Below the pieces are notes generated by a model. The model saw only the letters and a list, made by a program, of their open reading frames with translations, did no database searches and was not told the origin of the DNA. Shown here piece after piece: positions 1 through 10,909 of a stretch of 64,000 bases of DNA. This stretch comes from Bufo bufo (lineage: Eukaryota > Chordata > Amphibia > Anura > Bufonidae). Each line of letters opens with the position of its first letter. Positions within the stretch are counted from its first letter, which is position 1. The stretch lies in the NCBI RefSeq assembly GCF_905171765.1, contig NC_053392.1, forward strand, positions 102,908,220 to 102,972,219, written 5' to 3'. Position numbers and translations under genes: made by a program.

Positions 1-594
1 CTACAGATCTCCAGGACGAAACATTCCCTGCGAGCATAACTGTGAGTACTTATCCAGAGACCAGAAGAAGCCCAATTTCTCCTCAGCTAGTCAGGCCCAT
101 ATCAAGCAGAAGACAGACAGAGCAGAAGACAGATTCCTGCCATATTCTCCAGGCATCGGATAGAAGCAGAAGAGATAGTAATCCCTGCCATACATTGCCA
201 GAAACCTGCTGGGACCTAAAGACTATTGCTGTATCTCATACGGATTTATGCTGCATTCAGTAAAGACAAGTTGGATTATATTACCAGTCTGGATCTCATT
301 TACTGTTACCAAAGTTCCTCAATTACTCCTACTAACAACACTCAATTTATTGCAAGTGAGCCAGGATCCAGGAGTCCAGCCGTACACAGAGACATTACCC
401 CACTCTGGCATTCCTCACCTGGTACGTGAGTTATATCATCTTAAAGGGCCCTGTTACAGTACCTGCGCAAGCTGCAATTGGCGTCACTACTCATAGACTC
501 ATATGCACATATCCTGACCCACTGCATCATTGGCCACCGTACCACGGTCCTGCTCATTGCACACACATCTCCTCCTCTTCTGGCATCCGCCTGT
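1..594. other. Unclassified left-edge sequence
   Basis: Short open frames occur on the + strand but none resembles a known protein or has convincing splice sites. The moderately pyrimidine-rich text could be the tail of a decayed retroelement leader, but I see no paired terminal repeat, primer-binding site or coding remnant. No gene is supported. Confidence 0.3.
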
Positions 595-735
595 CGCTGA
601 AATGAGAGGATCAGAGATGAGAAATAGCTTTCTGTACATAATTCATTGTGATTGGTCCACAGTCAGGAACGGACCAATCACAATGAGTTATGTACAGAAC
701 GCTATCTCTCACCTTTGATCCTCTCATTTCAGTGA
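595..735. repeat. Hairpin MITE, about 60-bp arms
   Basis: The segment beginning TGAAATGAGAGGATCA is repeated as its reverse complement ending TGATCCTCTCATTTCA. Arms 598-656 and 671-731 face each other across a loop of about 14 bp. A near-perfect hairpin without coding capacity fits a non-autonomous inverted-repeat element. I see no clear target duplication and cannot name the family. Confidence 0.7.
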
Positions 736-1260
736 GAGAAGTGATCGGAGGCAGAGCAAAGTTAGACCTGTGAAAAAAAAAAAAAAAACACACACACCAA
801 AAGTGCCCCTCATTTGTCCACTGTGCCCTTCTTCACCCCTCATTCGTCTCCTGTGACCCTCATTTGTCCCCTGTAACTGTGTGCTGTCTGCCAATAGTGA
901 CAGTACATCAGCACCCCAGTCCCCGTCATCCATACTGTCAGTAACCTGTTTTTGGCAAATCATTAGGGTTAGTTAGGGAGTTATTAGGGTTAGAGCTCTT
1001 GTTTTAGGGTAAGTTAGACGTTTATTGGAAAAATAATAAATAAAAATACAAAATAAAAATATTGGGGATGTCCGTACTTGTCCCCGATTATAAATACTCA
1101 GTTTCAAACCCCCCCCATACCTCCGAACCTCTATCTTCTATCTGTGACCAGTCCTTGTCACTGAATTTGCCAGCAGTGACAAATTTCTGTCACCAGTGAC
1201 ATTAAGCTCCACTGCTTTTGGAGCACTTTTCTTTTTCTATTTTTTATGAATAGATATATA
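736..1260 (+). other. Probable 5' non-coding region of the piggyBac element
   Basis: This stretch lies upstream of the piggyBac transposase and is separated from its start codon only by the Tc1 insertion. It holds a poly-A run at 774-788, a GTCCCCTGT-rich stretch and several TTAGGG-like words at 964-1016. No ORF is convincing. Assignment to the piggyBac 5' region is inference from position; I could not find the left terminal inverted repeat. Confidence 0.35.
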
Positions 1261-1262
1261 TA

Positions 1263-2888
1263 CAGTTGCAAGAAAAAGTATGTGAACCCTTTGGAATGAT
1301 ATGGATTTCTGCACAAATTGGTCATAAAATGTGATCTGATCTTCATCTAGGTCACAACAATAGACAATCACAGTCTGCTTAAACTAATTACACACAAATA
1401 ATTAAATGTTACCATGTTCTTATTGAACACACCATGTAAACAAACATTCACAGTGCAGGTGGAAAAAGTATGTGAACCCCTAGACTAATGACATCTCCAA
1501 GAGCTAATTGGAGTGAGGTGTCAGCCAACTGGAGTCCAATCAATAAGAGGAGATTGGAGGTGTTGGTTACAGCTGCCCTGCCCTATAAAAAACACACACC
1601 AGTTCTGGGTTTGCTTTTCACAAGAAGCATTGCCTGATGTGAATGATGCCTCACACAAAAGAGCTCTCAGAAGACCTACGATTAAGAATTGTTGACTTGC
1701 ATAAAGCTGGAAAGGGTTATAAAAGTATCTCCAAAAGCCTTGCTGTTCATCAGTCCACGGTAAGACAAATTGTCTATAAATGGAGAAAGTTCAGCACTGC
1801 TGCTACTCTCCCTAGGAGTGGCCGTCCTGTAAAGATGACTGCAAGAGCACAGCGCAGACTGCTCAATGAGGTGAAGAAGAATCCTAGAGTGTCAGCTAAA
1901 GACTTACAAAAGTCTCTGGCATATGCCAACATCCCTGTTAGGGAATCTACGATATGTAAAACACTAAAACAAGAAAGGAGATCATGGGAGGATACCACAG
2001 AGGAAGCCACTGCTGTCCTAAACAAACATTGCTGCACGTTTACAGTTTGCACAAGAGCACCTGGATGTTCCACAGCAGTACTGCCAAAATATTCTGTGGA
2101 CAGATGAAACCAAAGTTGAGTTGTTTGGAAGAAATACACAACACTATGTGTGGAGAAAAGGAGACACAGCACACCAACATCAAAACCTCATCCCAACTGT
2201 GAAGTATGGTGGTGGGGGCATCATGGTTTGGGGCTGCTTTGCTGCGTCAGGGCCTGGACGGATTGCTATCATTGAAGGAAAAATGAATTTCCAAGTTTAT
2301 CAAGACATTTTGCAGGAGAATTTAAGGCCATCTGTCCACCAGCTGAAGCTCAACATAAGATGGGTGTTGCAACAGGACAACAACCCAAAGCATAGAAGTA
2401 AATCAACAACAGAATGGCTTAAACAGAAGAAAATACGCCTTCTGGATTGGCCCAGTCAGAGTCCTGACCTCAACCCGATTGAGATGCTGGGGCATGACCT
2501 CAAGAACGCGATTCACACCAGACATCCCAAGAATATTGCTGAACTGAAACAGTTCTGTAAAGAGGAAAGGTCAAGAATTACTCCTGACCGTTGTGCACGT
2601 CTGATCTGCAACTACAGGAAACATTTGGTTGAAGTTATTGCTGTCAAAAGAGGTTCAACCAGTTATTAAATCCAAGGGTTCACATACTTTTTCCACCTGC
2701 ACTGTGAATGTTGCCATGGTCTGTTCAATAAAAACATGGTAACATTTAATTCTTTGTGTGTTATTAGTTTAAGCAGACTGTGATTGTCTATTGTTGTGAC
2801 TTAGATGAAGATCAGATCACATTTTATGACCAATTTGTGCAGAAATCCATATCATTCCAAAGGGTTCACATACTTTTTCTTGCAACTG
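1263..2888 (+). mobile_element. Tc1-type DNA transposon with long TIRs
   Basis: The element is bounded by TA dinucleotides (1261-1262 and 2889-2890). It begins CAGTTGCAAGAAAAAGTATG and ends with the inverse. The inverted repeats are about 215 bp (1263-1480 and 2676-2888). Each has an outer and an inner copy of the AAAAAGTATGTGAACCC motif, the IR/DR layout of Tc1 elements that bind transposase at two sites per end. Both ends are intact, but the transposase gene is broken. It is inserted in the 5' region of the piggyBac element that resumes at 2889. Confidence 0.95.
1643..2669 (+). pseudogene. Tc1 transposase pseudogene
   Basis: DDE transposase for cut-and-paste movement at TA sites. The N-terminal part (1643 to about 1975) shows a paired-like helix-turn-helix region ([20 protein letters not shown]) and a second DNA-binding region with the basic GRP motif (SGRPVKMT). 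The C-terminal part shows the catalytic pattern: a WTDETKVELF context for the first Asp near 2100, QQDNNPKH for the second, and SPDLNPIEM carrying the Glu. A frameshift near 1975-1983 and a TAA codon at 2019-2021 separate the halves. Either lesion alone would abolish a full-length product. The copy is otherwise well preserved, so the damage is recent to moderate. It could still be mobilised in trans. Confidence 0.93.
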
Positions 2889-2905
2889 TATATACATTTT
2901 ACAAA

Positions 2906-4111
2906 ATGTCTCAACAGGTGTACAGCGCCGAGGATGCTTATGCCATACTAGCCTCAGTTTCTGACTCTGACAGTGGAGAAGAAGAATCTTTTCTTGTGTA
3001 TAGCTCTTCTTCTGATTCATCAGTTGACGAACCCTCTACCAGACGCAGTAGAGTTAGCAGCGCATCAGCTTCTACAAATGACCCCAGCTGGACTTCTACT
3101 ACTAACTTTGTACCTCAGGTGCTGGACTTTACGGCCACTACAGGCATTCATGTGAACACTGCAGGGTTCACGGAAGCTGATTTTTTCCACCTTTTTTTCC
3201 CTGATGAATTGATAGACATGATGGTGGAGCAAACTAATCTTTATGCCAATCAATTTTTAGTCGCCCACCCCAACTCATACTATGCAAGAGCCCTTCAGTG
3301 GACTCCCACGACCCCTTTGGAGATGAATTTTTTTTGGGGTTGAATACTTAATATGGGGATAATTAAAAAACCATCACTACGGTCATATTGGAGTAATGAC
3401 CTTTTACATCACACGCCAATATACAGCACCATTATGTCCAGGACCCGATTCGAAAGTCTCCTGAAATTTCTACATTATAACAATAATGCAGATTGTCCAC
3501 CCCCTAATGATCCTAGATACGATCGTTTATACAAAATTCGGCCCATTATAGATCATTATAATCTCAAGTTTGCCCAGGTCTACATACCCCAAAAGCATCT
3601 GTCCATTGATGAATCCCTTGTGCACTTCAAGGGCAGACTGCATTTTCGCAAATACCTTCCCAACAAACGGGCCAGATATGGCATCAAACTCTACAAACTA
3701 TGTGAAAGCCAAAGTGGCTATACACATAAATTTAGAGTTTACGAGGGAAAAGATTCAAAAATTGAACCCCCAGAGTGCCCCCCTCTCCTTGGAATAGCAG
3801 GAAAAATAGTATGGGACTTGATTCACCCCCTGCTAGGTCAAGGGTACAACTTGTACCTTGACAACTTCTACACAAGTGTCCCACTACTGAAATGCCTGTT
3901 TTCCAGAGACACTGTTGCATGCGGAACTATCAGACGAAACCAAAAACATCTGCCTAAAAATTTTATAGACCAAAGGATAAGAGTGAGGGAAAGCAGGGCA
4001 GTTTGCAGTGATAACATGATGCTTGTTAAGTACAAAGACAAGCGTGACGTCTTTGTACTTACTACCATACATGCTGACAGATCCACCCCTGTTCCAGTTC
4101 GTGGATCCACA
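2906..4111 (+). pseudogene. piggyBac transposase, N-terminal and central part
   Basis: The start MSQQVYSAEDAYAILASVSD is followed by an acidic Ser-rich tract (SDSGEEESF, SSSSDSS), typical of piggyBac N-termini. The DDE_Tnp_1_7 core then follows: FSRT-like FESLLKFLHYNNN, the first catalytic Asp in SIDESLVHFKGR, and the second in LYLDNFYTSVPLL. The frame is open from 2906 to 4111 except for one TGA at 3341-3343, where a leucine codon is expected between FWG and ILNMG. At 4111 the gene is cut by the insertion at 4112-6602. The C-terminal part resumes at 6603. In active members the protein excises elements precisely from TTAA sites; this copy is dead. Confidence 0.93.
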
Positions 4112-4614
4112 CATGGGTGTAGGAACCCCAAAAAATCTGGGGGGGACAGAATTTTTGCTCGCCGGGTATATTCTCATTCAGTAAACTGCGAGTTGTTTAT
4201 ATCGTTAAATCTTAAGTGTGTGTGTGAAACCCCCCCCCCCCCCCCCACACACACACTTACAGTTCTGAAGACTCAGGGGTGCTGGCTGGCTTGGCCGGGC
4301 AGAAGGAGTGTGGGAGACTGTGAGGCCTTTTTCTCCAAGCTGCTCCGGATCAGTGCTCTGGGCAGCTGGGCTCCGGGCTGGAAGTGGGCACAATAAGAAA
4401 AAAATATTTTTCATTACGCCTCAGGTCAGACCACCAATCAGACCCCCACTGTTAATCAGACCTCAGCTAACAGCCCCAATAAGATCCCCAATGTTAATAA
4501 GACCTCAGATCACACCTCAGCTCAGACCCCAATATGAATGACCCCCAATCAGACCCCAGATAAGAGCCCCAGTGCCTCTCATCAGCCCCCAGTCCTCTCA
4601 GCCCCCGCCCCCCC

Positions 4615-6005
4615 CAGTGCCTCTCACAGCCAGTAATAACAGCCCCCCCAATCATGTGCCAGTAATAACAGCCCCCCCAATCATGTGCCAGTAATAACAG
4701 CCCCCCCAATCATGTGCCAGTAATACCAGACCCCCAATCATGTGCCAGTAATACCAGACCCTCCCAATCTTGTGCCAATAATACCAGACCCCCCCAATCA
4801 TGTGCCTGTAATACCAGACCCCCCCAATCATGTGCCAGTAATACCAGACCCCCCAATCATGTGCCAGTAATACCAGACCCCCCCCAATCATGTGCCAGTA
4901 ATACCAGACCCCCCCAATCATGTGCCAGTAATACCAGACCCCCCAAATTCCCTAATCATGTGCCAGTATAATACCAGACCCCCCCAATCATGTGCCAGTA
5001 ATACCAGACCCCCTCAATCATGTGCCAGTAATACCAGACCCCCAATCATGTGCCAGTAATACCAGACCCCCCAATCATGTGCCAGTAATACCAGACCCCC
5101 CAATCATATGCCAGTAATACCAGACCCCCCCCAATCATGTGCCAGTAATACCACCCCCCCCAAATTCCCCAATCATGTGCCAGTATAATACCAGACCCCC
5201 CAATCATGTGCCAGTAATACCAGACCCCCCCCAATCATGTGCCAGTAATAACAGCCCCCCCAATCATGTGCCAGTAATAACAGCCCCCCCAATCATGTGC
5301 CAGTAATACCAGACCCTCCCAATCTTGTGCCAATAATACCAGACCCCCCCAATCATGTGCCTGTAATACCAGACCCCCCCAATCATGTGCCAGTAATACC
5401 AGACCTCCCAATCATGTGCCAGTAATACCAGACCCCCCCCCAATCATGTGCCAGTAATACCAGACCCCCCCAATCATGTGCCAGTAATACCAGACCCCCC
5501 AAATTCCCTAATCATGTGCCAGTATAATACCAGACCCCCCCAATCATGTGCCATTAATACCAGACCCCCTCAATCATGTGCCAGTAATACCAGACCCCCA
5601 ATCATGTGCCAGTAATACCAGACCCCCCAATCATGTGCCAGTAATACCAGACCCCCCAATCATATGCCAGTAATACCAGACCCCCCCCAATCATGTGCCA
5701 GTAATACCACCCCCCCCCAAATTCCCCAATCATGTGCCAGTATAATACCAGACCCCCCAATCATGTGCCAGTAATACCAGACCCCCCCCAATCATGTGCC
5801 AGTAATATAAGACCCCCCCAATCATGTGCCAATAATACCAGACCCACTCAATCATGTGGCAGTATTGTAATACCAGACCAGACCCCCCAATCATGTGCCA
5901 GTAATACCAGACAGACCCCCCAATCATGTGGCAGTAATACCAGACACCCACCCCCCAATCTGTACCAGTAATTCCAGGGCCCCCCCCAAATTCCCCAGTC
6001 ATGTG
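4615..6005. repeat. C-rich minisatellite, ~30-bp unit with higher-order repeat
   Basis: About 45 copies of a unit of roughly 30 bp built on AATCATGTGCCAGTAATACC followed by AGACCCCCC. Variants recur in order: AATCTTGTGCC at 4766 and 5321, CATATGCCAG at 5105 and 5661, and CAAATTCCC blocks at about 4943 and 5501. A super-unit of about 556 bp has therefore been duplicated in tandem. Long minus-strand open frames across it (WYYWHMIGG repeats) are an artefact of the unit length being near a multiple of three. Confidence 0.95.
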
Positions 6006-6261
6006 CCAGCCCAGTATAATACCAGGGCCCCCCCCCAAATTCCGCAATACATGCTGCCAGTATAATACCAGTGCCCCTCTTTTATGTGCCAGTTAAAACA
6101 AAATGAATTATTGTATATAATATAGTTAAAAAAAAAAATGAACACTCTTATACTTACCTCTTTGGAGCGATGCGATGCAGGGCCCTTCCCAGCCTGTGTC
6201 CTGACTCCAGCGCTGTAACGGCTCAGGCGGCGCGATGACGTCATTGCGCCGCCTACGCCGG

Positions 6262-6307
6262 CCTCTGATAGGCTGCCGGCCTAGTAGTGCCGGCAGCCTA
6301 TCAGAGG
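6262..6307. repeat. GC-rich perfect hairpin
   Basis: CCTCTGATAGGCTGCCGGC is followed after a loop of about 8 bases by its exact inverse, inside the 2.5-kb insertion and next to a GCGCGATGACGTCATTGCGC palindrome (about 6230-6250). It probably belongs to the non-autonomous element's interior. No terminator or RNA role can be claimed. Confidence 0.8.
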
Positions 6308-6602
6308 AACAGGGAAAGGGACACACCTCCCTGCCCTGCTCCCTCCGCAGCCTTCTGTTTGTATCGCTGTCCTGAGGACAGCGATATAAACAGAAACAGA
6401 TCACCATGGAGTTGAGTGCTTCGCTTCCACAATGGAAGCGCTCATCTCAGTGCCCTGCCGCCCGCCGCACACTGCCTGCCCCCGCCCGCTCACAGACACT
6501 GCCCGCTGGCCTGGCTGGAGCCTGGCGGGGGATTAACTCCAAAACCTGTCCCCCCCCACATTATTTCTGGGGGGATCCCGTTTCCCCCGCTTCCTACGCC
6601 CA

Positions 6603-7100
6603 TGGATCCACAGAATCAGTCCCCAAACCAGTGTGCATCCAGGACTATAATTAAGTTTATGGGAGGTGTGGAACTTCAGACCAGGCACTGCAACCATACA
6701 CTGCCCTCCGCCAAAAACTCGGGCATGGTATAAAAAATTTGGCATTGCACCTGATGCAAATTGCCCTCTAATAATGCTTTTGTAATATACAGAAGTGCAG
6801 GAAACAGGGGAAAATTCCTGCACTTTCAAGAAAAAGTAATAAAGAACTTTTTATTTGGGGAACAGGAAGGGGAAGGGAGCAGGGCCACAGGAAGTGAGAG
6901 CAGAATAATACAAGGACAGCATTTCCCTGGGGTAGTTCCCCCCACAGAGACACGGAGAAGGCCACAAAAAAGGTGTCGGGTATGCTCCAGAAATGGAATC
7001 GAGGAAAGACACAATTCATCATTGTGAGATGTGCCCCTCAAAGCCGGGTCTTTGCATAAAAGATTGTTTTAGAATCTACCACACCTCTGTTGACTTTTAA
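6603..7100 (+). pseudogene. piggyBac transposase, C-terminal part
   Basis: Directly after the second TGGATCCACA copy the text reads as the missing piggyBac C-terminus: KPVCIQDYN, then a KFMGGVEL context, then LHFQEKVIKNFLFGEQEGEG, then HFPGVVPPTETRRRPQKRC. The terminal Cys/His-rich domain (CRVC, CEMCPSKPGLCIKDC, IYH) ends at a TAA at 7098-7100. At least three single-base frameshifts (near 6651, 6675 and 7020) and in-frame stops break it, so it has decayed more than the N-terminal half. The Cys-rich domain binds the terminal repeats in active relatives. This part proves that 4112-6602 is an insertion within one gene. Confidence 0.9.
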
Positions 7101-8659
7101 CTAAACCCCCTTTGATTATTTTATAAAACACCCCCTTGAAACTGTATGCTGGTAAAAATTCTAATTTCCTGTTTCCCCACATTTCAATTGGCATTCTAAT
7201 AAAACCCATAACAAAGCTAGAAATTCTCATTTCACCCCTAGATGAATACCTTGACGGGTGTTGTTTTACAAAAGGGGACTAGAACTTTGTATGTTCTGGT
7301 AGCTCAGTGCCTCTGCAATGTGATGACATATATTATACAACATATTTCTTTGAAATAATTTGAGACACTTGTTTCTTTTAGCTGCTATATTTGGCGACTA
7401 TGTCCTACCATATAAAGCTTATATATATATAAAATTTGTAGGATACCGAATACATCAGGTGTTGCTTATCAGTACATTGAACTTTACAATGTGTCCATAC
7501 AGCAGTTTACGGCCACATATGAAGTGTTGCCATATTCAGGAGAGAATGGGTAACAAATTGTGGGTGTAATTTACTCTGTTACCCCTTGTGAAAATAAATA
7601 ATTTGGGCCTAAAGAGACATTTTCTTGTAAAAAATAAAGAATTTCGTTTTCACAGCCAAATATCTCTAAATTCTATGAATCGCTTGTTGGGTCAAAGTGC
7701 TCGCTACATGCCTTGAAAAATTCCTTGGGGGGTGTAGTTTCCAAAATGGGGTCACTTCTTGGGGTTTTCCACTGTGGAGGTACCTCAGGGTGTCTTCAAA
7801 TGTGACATGGCACCTGAAAATTATTCCAGCGAAATCTGCCCTTCAAAAGCCATATAGCGGTCCTTACCTTCTGCGCCCTGCCGTGTGCCCATACAGCAGT
7901 TTACGGCCACATATGGGTGTTTCCTGTAAACTACAGAATCAGGGCAATAATATTGAGTTTGGTTTGGCTGTTCAACCCTTGCTTTGTTACTGGACAAAAT
8001 GGACTTAAATGGAAAAATCTGGCAAAAAAGTGAAATTCCTGAAATTTCATCTCTCCATTTTCCATTAATTCTTGTAGAACATCCTAAAGGGTTAACAACG
8101 TTTGTAAAATCAGTTTTGAATACCCTTGAGGGTGTAATTTCTAAAATGGGGTTATTTTTGGGTGGGTTTCTATTATGTAACCTCACAAAGTGACTTCAGA
8201 CCTCAACTGGTCTTAAATAAGTGGGTTTTGGAATTTTCTGAAAATATTTGAAGATTTGCTTCTAAACTTCTAAGCCTTTGTAACGTCCCCAAAAATGGCA
8301 TTCCCAAAATGATCCACACTGAATGTAGACATATGGGGAATGTAAATTAATAACTATTTTTGGAGTATTACTATGTATTAAAGAAGGTAGAGAAATTGAA
8401 ACTTGGAAAATTTGCACATTCTTTACCCAAACTTTTTGGTAAATTTGGTATTTTTTTCTATAAATAAAAATGAATTTTTTTGACTCCATTTTTACCCAAT
8501 GTCCATGAAGTACAAATGTGACGAGAAAACAATCTCAGAATGGCTTGGATAAGTTAAAAGCGTTTTAAAGTTATTACCACACAAGTGACACATGTCAGAT
8601 TTGCAAAAATCAGTCCGGCTCCCCCCTTAAGGTGAAAATTGACTGGTCCTTAAGGGGTG
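7101..8659 (+). other. Probable 3' non-coding region of the piggyBac element
   Basis: AT-rich, no credible ORF. A segment containing CCATACAGCAGTTTACGGCC occurs twice, at about 7488-7522 and 7883-7918, so part of the region is an internal duplication. The last 400 bp (8262-8659) has a diverged copy at about 62,940-63,290. It ends at CTTAAGGGGTG followed by TTAA (8660-8663), a plausible piggyBac boundary. The assignment is inference; 7101-8659 could also be a separate non-autonomous element. Confidence 0.4.
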
Positions 8660-9269
8660 TTAAAGGGGTATTCCGGTTATGTTTCAGTTATCCTATATAC
8701 CACAGGATGGGGAAATAACTATTAGATTGCTGGGAACCCCCCACCCGATTACAAGAGCGGGCCCCCCCTTACCTCACAGAGCCCTCCAAAAGGAATTGGA
8801 GTGGCCGGGTTCAGGCATGCACGCGACCGCTCCATTCATTTCTATGGGAGTTCCGGAGATAGCCGAGTACAGTGCTCATCTATCTCCGGAACTCCCAAAG
8901 AATAGAATGGGATGGTAGCCAGATGCTCATTCTGACATCAGGGGCATCCCAGCCACCACTAGGCAGCAGACCCCATCCAGTCCAGGGTGCGCACGGAGGG
9001 GTAAGTAGGGTTTCACCCCTCCCATTCACTGACCCCACGGCTGTAGGGAGAGTTGAAGTAGGATCAACCACTACGAGGAACTACAACCCACCCTCACCGC
9101 CCCCCCCTTCAGCCACCACTACCATCCCTCTTCGCGCTCCGCGGCCTTCTCCCTCTGAAGGGCCGGTATGTGGCACTAACTCTTTCTGAAGAGCTCAGTG
9201 AATTCAAGCATGGTCCTGCAACAAGTCAAATCCTGAAATTTACTTCCCTCCTAGATATTCTAGCATCAA
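8660..9269. repeat. Interspersed repeat with hairpin core (8832-8910)
   Basis: It opens AAAGGGGTATTCCGGTTAT. Its core is a hairpin: CTATGGGAGTTCCGGAGATAG faces CTATCTCCGGAACTCCCA, flanked by a CCATTCATTTCTATGGGAG context on one side and AGAATAGAATGG on the other. It is a non-coding, MITE-like repeat. The remainder (about 9000-9269) contains a C-rich microsatellite-like tract and nothing recognisable. Confidence 0.55.
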
Positions 9270-9998
9270 TGTGAGCAGTGGTGTATCTTGGTTTGTGCTG
9301 CCCTAGGCGAGACCTAAACTCGGGGCACCCCTCTAATATAAATTTGACCCACCCCTTCCTGTCAAGGCAAACCCCTTCCTCTCTAAACCCCACTCCTTCC
9401 TATGTGCCATCCACAGATCCCCCTCCCCTAAACAGTGCCATCCACAGATTCCCCCCTCCCCTAAAACAGTGCTATCCACCAGATCCCCCTTCCCCGCGCT
9501 CACAGGAGTACATTTATAAACTGTAATCATTAACTTTAATCATTGCTGATCTTCTTTACTTGGATACCTTACTCTGTCTCTCAGTCCGGTAACAGCAGGC
9601 AGTGCGGCGTGGGGCGGCGCCACTCACTGACGTCACGCGCCTGCGCCGCCTAGGGGGGAGGAGCAGGCGCGTGACGTCAGTGAGGTGAGCGCTGCCGTGC
9701 TGTTACTGGGAGCTAAAGACAGAGTAAGGCATCCAAGTAAAGAGATGAGCAATGATTACAAGTTAAAGTTACTGATTACAGTTTATAAATGTACTCCTGT
9801 GAGTGGCGTGGGCCCTGTATATTCTAACCCCCAGGCAAGCGTCCCTGTCACCATGGGAACGCCTCGTGGTTAGAATATACCATTAGATCTTCTGAGTATA
9901 CCGGCATATAAGACGGATGGAACAAGGGGCAAACAAGGCATTTAGCCGCCCCATTGGCAAGTGCCCGCCCTAGGCAAATGCCTTGTTTGCCTCGTGAT
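9270..9998. repeat. Non-autonomous element with 140-bp internal inverted arms
   Basis: Arms 9502-9640 and 9661-9803 are near-perfect inverse copies (CACAGGAGTACATTTATAAA at one end, TTTATAAATGTACTCCTGTG at the other), meeting at a GC-rich centre with paired GTGACGTCAGTGA / TCACTGACGTCAC. Outside lie related CCCTAGGC-containing ends (9300 region and 9955-9995). A second small hairpin is at 9816-9883. No ORF is credible. Confidence 0.7.
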
Positions 9999-10394
9999 AG
10001 ATATGACACTGACTGTGAGTGGTATTATTGTAAGGTGGAAGCATTTAGGAACCACAGCAACTCAGCCATGAAGTGGAGACCACATAAAATTACAGAGCGG
10101 GGTCACCGACCCTCTGCTGACTCTATGACTGCAGATCTCCAAACCTTCTCTGGTCTTAACAGCAGCACAAAAAACTGTGCGCTGGGAGCTTCATTGGTGG
10201 CGCTCCAAGCCCACTGCTATCCTGGGCCGGCACAGGTGCCGCATCACTCATCCTGCTACGGGGACCAGCCCCTGGAGTTCTGTGTCCCTCATTGGAGGGC
10301 TGCAGCCTGTGCCTGGGTGGTAGGACTTCTTAAAGGGCCAACACCACTGTTATACCAATCCTTAACAGCCATTGGCCAAACACCTGGGAGTACC
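9999..10394. other. Unassigned intergenic sequence
   Basis: A 147-codon open frame on the + strand (9954-10397) crosses this stretch, but it begins inside the preceding repeat and shows no family resemblance or domain pattern. I read it as chance. Confidence 0.3.
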
Positions 10395-10909
10395 TAAAGG
10401 GGGTTGTCCGGGTTCAGAGACTGAACCCAGACATTTCCTCCATTTTTCACCCCGGCAGCCCCCCCTGACTTGAGCAATCGGAGACAGGTTCATGCTCCGA
10501 TGCGCTCCTTTGCCCTGCGCTAAATCGTGCAGGGCAAAGGCATTTTTTGGAGATCCGGTGACGTACCAGGCTCTCCCATGGGGCTTGCCAGGAAGCCCTG
10601 GTGAACATCACCGGGCAATGATGGGCACGGGGTTTTAGCGCTGCCCTAGCCAGTAAAAACGGCTTAGGGCAGCGCTAAAGCCCGCCCATCAGAGCTGGTG
10701 ACGTCACCGAACACACTGCCGGGCGGAAGGTTTCCACCCGGCAGTGTGTTATGATAAACAAAAGAGCCCATGCCCTGCGAGATTTAGCACAGGGCAAGGG
10801 GAGCGCATCGGAGCCATGAGATGCTCCGATGCTAGCCTCAGGGGGGGTTGCCTGGGTGAAAATAATGGTATGTCCGGGTTCAGCTCTGAACCACGGACAA
10901 CCCCTTTAA
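10395..10909. repeat. Palindromic MITE, copy A (TTGTCCGGGTTCAG family)
   Basis: Ends are inverse copies: AAAGG..GTTGTCCGGGTTCAG at the left and CTGAACC.CGGACAACCCCTTT at the right. Internally GCTCCGATGC / GCATCGGAGC, TTTGCCCTGCGC and AGCGCTGCCCTAG pairs continue the palindrome, with a central hairpin on ACACACTGCCGGGCGG. A second copy (28,498-28,860) shares the same order with the right half largely deleted. No ORF. Confidence 0.85.

Larger units (their letters stand above)
4112..6602. mobile_element. Inserted DNA element with 10-bp target duplication
   Basis: TGGATCCACA occurs at 4102-4111 and again at 6603-6612, exactly where the piggyBac reading breaks and resumes. The inserted segment starts CATGGGTGTAGGAA and ends with an imperfect inverse of the same motif (TTCCTACGCCCATG), giving terminal inverted repeats of about 15 bp followed by G-runs. 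No transposase ORF is present, so it is non-autonomous. Inside are a C-rich minisatellite (4615-6005), a CpG-rich stretch and a hairpin (6262-6307). A 9-10 bp duplication would suit Mutator-like or IS4EU-type families better than hAT (8 bp) or piggyBac (TTAA). The family is not identified. Confidence 0.8.

Noticed and set aside
1..594. LTR of a Ty3-type retroelement at the left edge
   Set aside because: The style is suggestive, but no TG..CA ends, primer-binding site, second LTR or coding remnant is visible within the window.
964..1016. TTAGGG-like words suggesting an interstitial telomeric repeat
   Set aside because: Only scattered, non-tandem GGGTTAG and TTAGGG words occur, interrupted by unrelated bases; this is not a telomere array.
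4494..6047. Long minus-strand open frames encoding WYYWHMIGG repeats, and plus-strand PQSCASNTRP repeats
   Set aside because: They follow the 30-bp minisatellite unit, which is a multiple of three, so both strands stay open by construction. No start context, domain or conservation supports a protein.
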